A DNA stretch of 8,049 nt from CAJXZP01 sp049606935 (GTDB taxonomy: Bacteria; Bacteroidota; Bacteroidia; Flavobacteriales_G; Salibacteraceae). Shown here piece after piece: positions 1-7,500 of the stretch. Below the pieces are notes generated by a model. It was not told the DNA's origin. It searched no databases and saw only the letters and a program-made list of their open reading frames with translations. Position numbers and translations under genes: made by a program. The DNA is taken from assembly GCA_049606935.1 (NCBI GenBank), contig JBMYWA010000090.1, positions 1-8,049 on the forward strand. The letters run 5' to 3'. Within the stretch, counting starts at the first letter, position 1. Each line of letters opens with the position of its first letter.

Positions 1-64
1 GTTTAGGTAATAACAACCCACTTGCGCCTAATCCTAAAGACTGTATGAATTCTGAGCGTTTCAT
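1..64 (-). CDS. N-terminal fragment of an exported protein (runs off left edge)
   Basis: Reading the minus strand from an ATG at 64-62 gives 21 open codons to the window edge, beginning MKRSEFIQSLGLGASG and continuing LLLPK. This is a positively charged start followed by a Gly/Ala/Leu-rich hydrophobic stretch, the form of an export signal. It resembles the Bacteroidota signal MKRREFIK-LGLGA found on many Tat-exported enzymes, but here the second arginine of the pair is serine, so use of the Tat route is uncertain. The gene lies on the same strand as cas9, 83 bases beyond its stop codon, with a hairpin between them, so it probably has its own transcript. No Shine-Dalgarno sequence is visible. 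The function cannot be named from 21 residues. The call rests on signal-like composition, start codon and spacing; the frame is too short to exclude chance entirely. Confidence 0.6.
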   Translation of the reverse strand, partial: MKRSEFIQSLGLGASGLLLPK

Positions 65-73
65 AGTTTTTAA

Positions 74-85
74 CTGTAATTACAG
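74..85. repeat. 12-bp perfect palindrome ahead of the left-edge gene
   Basis: CTGTAATTACAG is a perfect 12-base palindrome. It lies 10-21 bases upstream of the ATG of the minus-strand exported-protein gene, where a transcription factor dimer or a short RNA hairpin could act. No regulator is known from the sequence, and one such palindrome in an AT-rich gap can arise by chance. Confidence 0.3.
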
Positions 86-112
86 ATACCTATATATGAA
101 TTAGGTTAATTA

Positions 113-143
113 GTAAGGCGGTGACTTTAAAGTGCCGCCTTAC
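113..143 (-). terminator. Hairpin after cas9, probable transcription end
   Basis: Two perfect 9-base arms, GTAAGGCGG (113-121) and CCGCCTTAC (135-143), flank a 13-base middle that itself contains the palindrome ACTTTAAAGT. The GC-rich stem starts 5 bases beyond the cas9 stop codon and lies between cas9 and the next minus-strand gene, the usual place for a terminator. Neither strand has a proper T-run straight after the stem (the minus strand continues with TAATTAACC), so it is not a textbook rho-independent terminator. It could instead stabilise the 3' end of the cas9 mRNA. Confidence 0.5.
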
Positions 144-147
144 TTGA

Positions 148-3100
148 TTAATATTCTCCAACATGAACAATTTTACCCAAGTGGTTTACGCGCACTTTCA
201 TTATACCTTTTAATGACTCCGGACTTCTTCTTCGTTTGAATAATAGTTCAGGAATAGAGCCATCTAAAGTAGTTTCTAAATGATTTCTAAACCAATAATC
301 TTTTGTTCCAATTTTTTGAACTCTAAACAAATTTGCGCTAATATCCTTGTAATTAGCTTCATCCAACAAATCTATTTCTGCGGGATTAAATCCGGATTCC
401 TCATTTGGAAATACAAACATTTCGTTTTGTTTCATGGTAAAAAGAAACTCCCACCCATCAATAGCTTTGAAATTTTTATCAATCACGTTTAGGCCACTAT
501 TTTTTGCCATAACGGCTTCGTAAAAAGAAACTACTTTTTCTTGAAGTTTGCCTTTTGAGTCACGATAAATTGCTACATGATGGTTGTTACCTGTACTCAC
601 AAAATCGGCAGGTATTTTTTTACCTTTAGAATCTAAAATAACATTGCCTTTATGGTCTTTTTTAACATGTAAGCTTTCAACGCTGCTTACTCCGGTTATG
701 GTTACTCGTTTTAGTTTAATGCCTGCTTTTTTATTTAACCAGATTGGGTTTTCTTCTAAGTTTACAAAAGCTTTTTTAGATTCGTTTCCGTATTCAGCCA
801 GCCTTTCTTGTAAAATTCGTTTAGCAGCACCATCTATTACTTTATCAATTTTTAAATCAGGCGTAATTTCTTTTCGTATAGTGTACTGGGTTTCTGTAAC
901 CAATAATTTTAATATTTCTGGAACAACAATAGTGGTTGAGCCTTCCACATAAATAGGGTTTTTACTCACTGCGTTTTTACCTGCAAATGCTTTTTTAGGG
1001 TCATTTCCATATTCAGCTAATCTTTTAAGTAGAGCCTCTCTGTAACTTAATTTAGTTACTTGATTGATTTTATCTACATTAAATTTCCCACTTATTTTTT
1101 CTTTTTTAACCACATGATGCTTTGAGGAACCATACACGGTTTCTTTGTGTAATTGTCCTCTTGGAGTAAGTTCTATTTTAGTGTTTACACCATTTTTTTT
1201 CTTGGTTTTATTCTTATTCCGAGTAACTACTTTGTTCTTTGCTTTAAAAGAAATGAGCGTGTTTGCAAGATGTTTTTTTGCTTCAGCTCTAAATGCATTA
1301 ATTGGCATAGGTGGTGTAATAACCCGTCTCTTATTTCCTTTTTTATCTTCAACGATACTAGTGACACTTTTTTCAATTTTCACGATTTTAGCGTACTCAC
1401 TATGATGCTCATTTTTTCTGGCATTTAAAAAATTATAGTATTGAACATGATTATGCGTAGTGAAAGCAACAGTTAATGCATCCATTGCATGATGTCGGTG
1501 GTCGTTACGTTTCGTCCAATTTTTAATCACCCTTATTTTGTCTCCATCCTTATTGGTTTCGTAATCTGTCAATCCCAGTTTTTCATATTTATCCCAGTTC
1601 AAATCTTTCATTACATTAATTAACTGCCATTCTTGGCGTAATTTATCGGTAATGTTTCCAGATGTGGAGACCACCGACCTACTAATTTCAAGTAACATTT
1701 GCCTTGCTTTTTTAGCAATGTATTGGGAGTTTCTTAAATCTCTTTCAATAAACCCATCAGGAATTTTATCACCTGGAGTTAGTAGTTTGGTGTATTTAGC
1801 TTTAGTAATAACGCCTTTCCCTTTGTTAAATAGCTTTTCAATGGTTTCAACATATCTGTTGTAATCATCTGAATCTTCACCATATTTTTCAATGATGGCA
1901 TCAATCCCTGTTTTGTTACTTTTTTCTCTACTATTAAAATCACGGGTAGCTAACGTTTTATTGGAGAAAGAATCATCAAATAATACTGCCTTGGGTATAA
2001 TATGCTCAATGTCATATTTCTTAGTAAACAAATCCCCTCTATCAATATATGTATTGGTATAAAGTGTTTTATAACCATTTGAAGCTAGCTCCTCATACAA
2101 TTTGTATTTAATGATATCATTTTTGGTAATTCTAACACCTGTATTGAAAGGGTGGTAATCAATTAATTTTTTTCGGATGTCCTCATGTAACTTGGTGGCT
2201 TTATTAATATTTGAGGTCATATCACCTCTTTCTTTCGCATTTTTCTTTAGTTCACGGGCCAACTCTATTCGTATTTCGGTTGGATGTCCATATTCTTTAA
2301 TAATGGCATTAACCACATTGACTAATTGATTTAGAATTTTCTCAACTACGGGGTTTCTTAAACTGTTTTTAGGCAATAACTCCATAAACTTTTTTAGTTC
2401 TCGGCTTTCATTTTCTTCTTTTGTAACAGCATGCGAATGATTGTAGCCCGCTTCTTTTGCTGCATCCGAATAATCTAACCCTTCTCTTAAATACGGGAGG
2501 ATTTTTTTAATAGCTTTTGCACTTAAACTGCCGTAGTCTTCTTTAAAGGATAGATTCACCAATGCGTGGGCATATTCTTTTTCAATTCCAAACTTGTCTT
2601 TTAAACGGTCGTACAAACGGTCGTTTCCAGTTTTAGAATTATCTCCTTCATACGAGTATAACAAATGCCAAAGTTGATATAACTTTTGCTGCTCGAATTC
2701 TTTACCGGTAAGATGTGAATCGAAGTTCAAAATGCCTGTATCAATACCAATGGTATTAAACACATCGGTTAAAACTTGATTCACCTGAAAAGCATCCATT
2801 TTGGAGAAGTTTATCCCTTCATGACCTGATAAATCTGCAATATTTTGATATGCCTTAAAGAAAAGTTCATTGGTGTTGTTACCCTCAATTCCGTCTTTAT
2901 AATTGAGTTCCCAATCTTTCGGTGTTTCCACCACAAGTTTTAAAATTTGGTTATTGGTGAGTTTGCCTTTAATATTTAACTCTTCAAATAAAAGCTGCTT
3001 TTTCTCCTTTGGAAAAACAAATATCTTTTTAGATGCAATATTTCGAATTTCAAGGTTGTTTAAAATCTGCCATATTTTGAACTCTTGAAACAAAGGCGAA

Positions 3101-4341
3101 GCTTTTGGAATTACTTTTGGACCAATCAACTTCTTCTTAGTTTTCCCATCAACTGTGATATCAATTTCTTTTTTCTCTAATTCACAAATGCTAATGAGCC
3201 CTTTTTGAGATTTTAATCTGCGTTGATAAAAAATAACAACATCTCTAATCTCACTTTTTAATTTCTCGGTAAGCTGTTTATAATATTGAGCTTGTACCTC
3301 CCAGATCCTCTGAAACTCATCCAAATAATCTTGACGGTAAAAAACTTGATTTTTTAGTCTGGAATGTGGGTTTATTTTAATCTGATTAAAAAGATATTGA
3401 CCTACGGTTTCATTATTAAAATGTAACTCTTTACTTCGATCGCTTATGGATCCAAGGTATCCGCTTGAATTATATTTTTGATTGTTGATTTCTTGGAACA
3501 CTACGCCTAGTTGTTCTAAAGTCAGTTTTTCATTTAATGCACTAGCCCGCCATTGATAATTTTCAATTTTTTGTTCTTTAGTATTTCCAGTTCTTTTAAT
3601 ACCAACTAGCTCAAAAGGTTCTTGACATATTTTCCATGTTTGACCTCTGTTTTTATCGAGTAACTGATCTTTCAATTCATTGGTTAATACACTTGGATAA
3701 TGTATGCTTTGGAAATTCCAAATTTTGTCAAATTCACTTTGCAAATCAGAACGATAAAAATCTGGTATTTGTTTCTTTTTACTCTGGAATAGGCTTAAAA
3801 CATATTGGCCAGGAGTAAGGTTATCCTCATACATTCTTAGGGCAACTTCCATCCCGTCAATTGCCTTTCCATCACCTTCATCTTTAGCCTTACGATTACT
3901 TTTGTAACCACGTTTTTTGTTTATTGAGAGTAAAACACGACCAAAATCTTCTAAACTAATTTTTTCGGAGGCCGCTTGTGCTCTTAATTTCCATAAAGTA
4001 TGAGTAGAGTTTTTGCCTTCTTCAGTCAAAACAGTGCATTTTGAAATAATTTCGTTTTTAAATAGTACTTTTATTAGGTTCTCTCTTCTGTCTTTATATC
4101 GCTGTAGGTTTCTCCTTGCTCCTCTTTTTAAAGTTCTATCGGCATTAATAGTGGCGGCTTTCCCTTTGGCAAAATCGGTGCTTTCATCAGAGGTTAAAGG
4201 AACTACTCTAACTCCGGTTCTAATTATTTTAGTTTTTTCGCTTTGATTTTCTGCTTCATTTACTAAAGCCCATCCAATGGATGTAGTTCCCAAGTCAAGT
4301 CCTAAAATTGTTTTCATATATTGAGTTTGTTTATGGTTCAT
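148..4341 (-). CDS. cas9: Type II-C CRISPR-associated endonuclease Cas9, full length
   Basis: RNA-guided DNA endonuclease: with crRNA and tracrRNA it cuts both strands of matching DNA. Numbered from the ATG at 4341 (1,397 residues), RuvC-I is ILGLDLGTTSIGWAL with catalytic D16. The arginine-rich bridge helix is about 69-93. The recognition lobe is about 94-660 and contains an internal duplication. RuvC-II is EIRIELAREL with E693. HNH is YDIEHIIPKAV with H780, plus N794 and N803 at the spacing seen in SpCas9. RuvC-III is DHRHHAMDAL with H951 and D954. The rest, to 1397, is the wedge and PAM-interacting region. All nuclease residues are present, so it should be active. The length fits the large type II-C Cas9s of Bacteroidota. 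Family members usually start M-K-x-I-L-G-L-D, which corresponds to Met9 (ATG at 4317-4315); that shorter 1,389-residue form is probably the true protein. No cas1 or cas2 follows. By hand count two sampled lines are about 30-32% GC, lower than the protease gene. Confidence 0.97.
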   Translation of the reverse strand: MNHKQTQYMKTILGLDLGTTSIGWALVNEAENQSEKTKIIRTGVRVVPLTSDESTDFAKGKAATINADRTLKRGARRNLQRYKDRRENLIKVLFKNEIISKCTVLTEEGKNSTHTLWKLRAQAASEKISLEDFGRVLLSINKKRGYKSNRKAKDEGDGKAIDGMEVALRMYEDNLTPGQYVLSLFQSKKKQIPDFYRSDLQSEFDKIWNFQSIHYPSVLTNELKDQLLDKNRGQTWKICQEPFELVGIKRTGNTKEQKIENYQWRASALNEKLTLEQLGVVFQEINNQKYNSSGYLGSISDRSKELHFNNETVGQYLFNQIKINPHSRLKNQVFYRQDYLDEFQRIWEVQAQYYKQLTEKLKSEIRDVVIFYQRRLKSQKGLISICELEKKEIDITVDGKTKKKLIGPKVIPKASPLFQEFKIWQILNNLEIRNIASKKIFVFPKEKKQLLFEELNIKGKLTNNQILKLVVETPKDWELNYKDGIEGNNTNELFFKAYQNIADLSGHEGINFSKMDAFQVNQVLTDVFNTIGIDTGILNFDSHLTGKEFEQQKLYQLWHLLYSYEGDNSKTGNDRLYDRLKDKFGIEKEYAHALVNLSFKEDYGSLSAKAIKKILPYLREGLDYSDAAKEAGYNHSHAVTKEENESRELKKFMELLPKNSLRNPVVEKILNQLVNVVNAIIKEYGHPTEIRIELARELKKNAKERGDMTSNINKATKLHEDIRKKLIDYHPFNTGVRITKNDIIKYKLYEELASNGYKTLYTNTYIDRGDLFTKKYDIEHIIPKAVLFDDSFSNKTLATRDFNSREKSNKTGIDAIIEKYGEDSDDYNRYVETIEKLFNKGKGVITKAKYTKLLTPGDKIPDGFIERDLRNSQYIAKKARQMLLEISRSVVSTSGNITDKLRQEWQLINVMKDLNWDKYEKLGLTDYETNKDGDKIRVIKNWTKRNDHRHHAMDALTVAFTTHNHVQYYNFLNARKNEHHSEYAKIVKIEKSVTSIVEDKKGNKRRVITPPMPINAFRAEAKKHLANTLISFKAKNKVVTRNKNKTKKKNGVNTKIELTPRGQLHKETVYGSSKHHVVKKEKISGKFNVDKINQVTKLSYREALLKRLAEYGNDPKKAFAGKNAVSKNPIYVEGSTTIVVPEILKLLVTETQYTIRKEITPDLKIDKVIDGAAKRILQERLAEYGNESKKAFVNLEENPIWLNKKAGIKLKRVTITGVSSVESLHVKKDHKGNVILDSKGKKIPADFVSTGNNHHVAIYRDSKGKLQEKVVSFYEAVMAKNSGLNVIDKNFKAIDGWEFLFTMKQNEMFVFPNEESGFNPAEIDLLDEANYKDISANLFRVQKIGTKDYWFRNHLETTLDGSIPELLFKRRRSPESLKGIMKVRVNHLGKIVHVGEY
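4315..4317 (-). other. cas9: Preferred internal start codon of cas9 (Met9)
   Basis: The ATG at 4317-4315 would start the protein at MKTILGLDLG, placing catalytic Asp at residue 8, the usual distance in Bacteroidota Cas9 proteins. The 24 bases ahead of it are A-rich (ATAAACAAACTCAATAT), which favours initiation in this phylum where Shine-Dalgarno sequences are rare. The upstream ATG at 4341 follows a pyrimidine-rich stretch (minus strand CTCACAACTTTTT). Neither start has a Shine-Dalgarno motif, so the choice rests on family comparison. Confidence 0.6.
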
Positions 4342-4385
4342 AAAAAGTTGTGAGTAAAATTAACTTATTGTCTCAAATAAAAAAC

Positions 4386-4393
4386 TAACTTTG
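4386..4393 (+). promoter_or_regulatory. Bacteroidota -7 promoter element for tracrRNA
   Basis: TAACTTTG matches the Bacteroidota primary sigma factor -7 consensus TAnnTTTG at every fixed position. A TTG at 4368-4370 could be the -33 element, although the 15-base gap is shorter than usual. Transcription would start about 6-8 bases downstream, near 4399-4401, exactly at the beginning of the anti-repeat. This agreement between promoter, anti-repeat and terminator supports both calls. Confidence 0.65.
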
Positions 4394-4398
4394 ATCAA

Positions 4399-4469
4399 CT
4401 GAAAAGCTATTCACAATAAGGATTATTCCGTTGTGAAAACATTCAAAGCGGCCTCTGGTCGCTTTTTTT
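4399..4469 (+). ncRNA. tracrRNA of the type II-C system, divergent from cas9
   Basis: Trans-activating RNA that pairs with the crRNA repeat and anchors it in Cas9. Three parts appear in order. The anti-repeat, about 4399-4417 (CTGAAAAGCTATTCACAAT), is complementary to a repeat starting roughly GTTGTGAATAGCTTTTCA. The nexus is AAGGATTATTCCGTT, with stem GGA (4420-4422) and TCC (4427-4429) around loop TTAT; it closely parallels AAGGCTAGTCCGTT in the S. pyogenes tracrRNA. Then comes a rho-independent terminator ending in seven T. The predicted length is about 70 nt, from the TAACTTTG promoter to the T-run. The orientation is fixed by the nexus sequence and by the T-run. The gene is on the opposite strand to cas9, about 58 bases from the upstream ATG. 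The ends are inferred; the 5' end could differ by a few bases. Confidence 0.87.
4446..4469 (+). terminator. Rho-independent terminator of tracrRNA
   Basis: An 8-base-pair stem, AAGCGGCC (4446-4453) with GGTCGCTT (4457-4464), contains one G-U pair and closes a TCT loop. A run of seven T spans 4463-4469, the first two of them also serving as the last stem bases. The hairpin also serves as the 3' hairpin of the tracrRNA. It should prevent tracrRNA transcription from running into the downstream protease gene. Confidence 0.88.
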
Positions 4470-4588
4470 ATGCTCCATTTTTCACAAATCAAAACACCTC
4501 ATTTTCCTTTCATAAATAAAAATTACCCTTTACCAAAAATCTAAATATCAAGTCAAATTTCCATTTATCTTGCAGCAAAATCTAAAAC
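4470..4588 (+). other. Leader region of the protease gene, no gene seen
   Basis: These 119 AT-rich bases separate the tracrRNA terminator from the protease ATG. No open frame of note, no CRISPR repeat and no strong hairpin is visible. The only candidate signal is the near-consensus promoter element close to the protease start. Confidence 0.6.
4566..4572 (+). promoter_or_regulatory. Possible -7 element of the tricorn protease gene
   Basis: TATCTTG followed by CAGC resembles the common Bacteroidota form TAnnTTTG-C, but one T of the TTTG is missing. If used, transcription would start near 4579 and leave a leader of about ten bases before the ATG at 4589. No clear -33 TTG element is seen at the expected distance, so the call is tentative. 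Confidence 0.4.
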
Positions 4589-7500
4589 ATGAAAAAAATA
4601 TTCACCCTCCTCACATTGGCCAGCGCCTCTGTATTTGGTTTTGCACAAACCTTAGAAACTCCCGATGCATTGATGCTTCGATACCCAGATGTTTCGGCCA
4701 ATGAAATAACCTTTGTTTATGCCGAAGATGTTTGGGTAGCACCAATTGGTGGCGGATTGGCCCGAAGAATTACCTCTACTACCGGTATGGAGTTTCACCC
4801 CAAATTTTCGCCCGATGGGAAAACTATTGCTTTCACTGGTAATTACGATGGTAACTATGATGTATATACCATCAATCACCAAGGATTTAATTTAAACAGA
4901 GTTACCTATCACCCCGGAAATGACCGAACCGTAGATTGGAATCCAGATGGAAAATCTATTCTTTTCGCTTCTCGAAGAAAATCACCTTCGAATCGATTCA
5001 ATCAGTTTTATTCTATTGATGCTAAAGGTGGAAATGCAGAGCAATTACCTTTATTCTTTGCCGAAATTGGAAGTTATAATGCCGATGGTAGTCAATTGGC
5101 TTATCAGTTCTTGAATAGAACTACTCGTACATGGAAACGTTACCAAGGTGGAACCGCAAGTGATGTATTGATCTACGACTTTAAAACCAACAAATCTACC
5201 CAAATCACTACCTATAAAGGAACGGACGCGATTCCAATGTGGAGTGGTGATAAAATCTACTTTTTAAGTGATCGAGGAGATAATCATAAAGCGAATATTT
5301 GGTCGTATAACACTACCGATAAATCGTTTAAACAAGAAACTAATTTTGATACCTATGATGTAAAGTTTCCTAGTATTGGTAACGGACATATTGTATTAGA
5401 AAACGGAGGTAAACTTCACTTACTTGATTTAGCCACTGGCGAAACTAAGGCGGTTGAAATTCAAGTGCCATCCGAACAAATTATGGCGCGCGAAGAGTGG
5501 AAAGATTTAAGTAAATCTGTTCGTACTTATTTCATATCGCCTACCGGTAAAAGGGGGTTGTTTGATACCCGTGGAGAGATTTTCACGGTACCTGCCGAAA
5601 ACGGAATTACGCAAAACATCACCAACACATCAAACGCTTCAGAGCAATCACCAAATTGGTCGCCCGATGGGAAATACATATGCTACTTTTCAGATGCCAC
5701 TGGAGAATATCAATTAATGATGCGATTGGCCGATGGAACTGGAGAGCCTATTGCGTTAACTACTAAATTAAGCGGTTACCACTTTAATACCTTATGGTCG
5801 CCAGATAGCAAGAAAATTGCATTCAACCATTTTGATGGGTCGGCCCATTATATTGATGTAGATACCAAAAAAGTAACGGAGTTTGCGCGTACAGAAATGT
5901 ATGATATTACCGATTTTAAATGGTCGAGCGATAGCAAGTACATTACCTATTCTACTGCCAATAAAAGTCAAAATACGCAAGTGTATATTTACAACGTTAA
6001 GGGTAAAGATACCCATATGGTAACTAGCGAATTCTATAGTTGCGATAATCCAGTATTCTCTAGAGATGGTAAATATTTATTTTATACGTCTAACCGTCAT
6101 TTTAGTCCAACTTACGGAAACTTTGATGGTACCTGGGTGTATAACAATTCTGTGGTCTTGATGTCTACCACTTTATCTAAAGATGAGGTTTCAATTTTAA
6201 CACCTTCTAATGATGTGGAAGAAGTAAAATCGGAAGAGGAAGAAGAGGATGACTCTAAAAAAGACGACTCAGAAGAGGATGAAATGGTGATTGATTTTGA
6301 GGGCATGGAAATGCGTTCTGTACAATTACCTGTTGATCCTGCGCAATACGGAAATCTTACCGCTGCCGATGGAAAATTGGTGTACGGATCATTTATTCAT
6401 GGAACTCCAGCTATTAAGTATTGGGAGTTTGATAGTCAAGAAGAAAGTACGGTAATTAGCGGTGCGTTTTCGTATGAATTATCTGCCGATGGTAAGAAAC
6501 TAATGTATGGTGCTATGGGCGGTTACGCTATTGTTGGGGTAAGTCCTAACAAACCGGGCGATGGTTCTTTAAACATGAAAGATATGCGTGCCAAAATTGA
6601 TCCCGTACAGGAGTGGAACCAAATATTTCATGAAGCATGGAGATTAGAACGCGATTTCTTTTACGATTCTAATATGCATGGCGTAGATTGGAAAGAAGTA
6701 AAAACCAGATACGGAAAATTAATGCCTTATTGCACCAGTCGTAGCGACTTAAACTACATCATTGGTGAAATGATTGGAGAGTTGAATGTAGGTCATGCTT
6801 ACGTAGGCGGTGGCGATATGCCAAGAGCCGAACGTATTGGTGTAGGTATGCTTGGTGCTGATTTAAGTAGCGATGGAAAGGACGCAATAAAGATTGATAA
6901 AATTTACCAAGGCGCTCCTTGGGATGTAACGGTACGTTCGCCATTTAATGGCCCTGGTGTAGATGTAAAAGAGGGTGAATACATTACAGCAGTGAATCAC
7001 ATTGCAGTGGATGGATCAAAAAGTCCGTATGCGGCTTTCCAAAACATGAACCGTAAAATGGTGGTGCTTACGGTAGCTTCTACTGCCGATGGGAAAGATG
7101 CCAGAGACGTAGAAATTAAGTTGATGAGTAACGAATCTCGCCTTAGAAATTTGGCTTGGATAGAGAGTAACCGTCAAAAGGTACTAGAGGCTACCAATGG
7201 CCGTTGTGGGTATATTTATGTGCCTAATACAGGAGTTCAAGGACAAAATGAATTGTTTAGAATGTACCAAGGTCAGTTTCAGTTAGACGCTATGATTATT
7301 GATGAGCGTTGGAATAGTGGTGGTCAAATTCCAGATCGTTTTGTGGAACTTTTGAACCGTCCAATTAGAAGCCATTTCTCACGTAGAGACAAAAACCCAA
7401 TGACTATTCCATTTAACGGTATGGATGGGCCAAAAGTGATGTTGGCTAATCAGTGGGCTGGCTCTGGAGGCGATATGTTCCCGTATATTTTCAAACAAGA

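Noticed and set aside
1..147. CRISPR array or leader downstream of cas9
   Set aside because: No sequence like the predicted repeat GTTGTGAATAGCTTTTCA and no repeated unit occurs here. The left 64 bases read instead as the start of an exported protein.
280..4246. Several plus-strand frames of 60-122 codons lying inside cas9
   Set aside because: They are antisense shadows of a gene with all conserved Cas9 motifs. Their products are rich in Phe, Leu, Ser and Ile as expected from reversed Lys/Asn/Glu codons, and none has a recognisable domain.
4430..4448. A degenerate CRISPR repeat (GTTGTGAAAACATTCAAAG)
   Set aside because: It resembles the predicted repeat only over its first eight bases. It sits in the fixed place of the post-nexus segment of the tracrRNA and has no second copy or spacer, so it is reported as a mimic within the tracrRNA, not as an array remnant.
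4470..4588. A second small RNA or riboswitch ahead of the protease gene
   Set aside because: No stable stem, terminator or known motif was seen in these AT-rich bases; only a near-consensus promoter element stands out.
6112..6306. Minus-strand frame encoding a serine-rich peptide
   Set aside because: It is the reverse reading of the Glu/Asp-rich loop of the tricorn protease: GAA/GAG/GAT codons read backwards give Ser-rich runs. No start signals support it.
4652..6944. Other minus-strand frames inside the protease gene (4652-4882, 5792-6016, 6759-6944)
   Set aside because: They overlap fully with a well-supported coding region, have no promoter or domain signal, and are ordinary chance frames.
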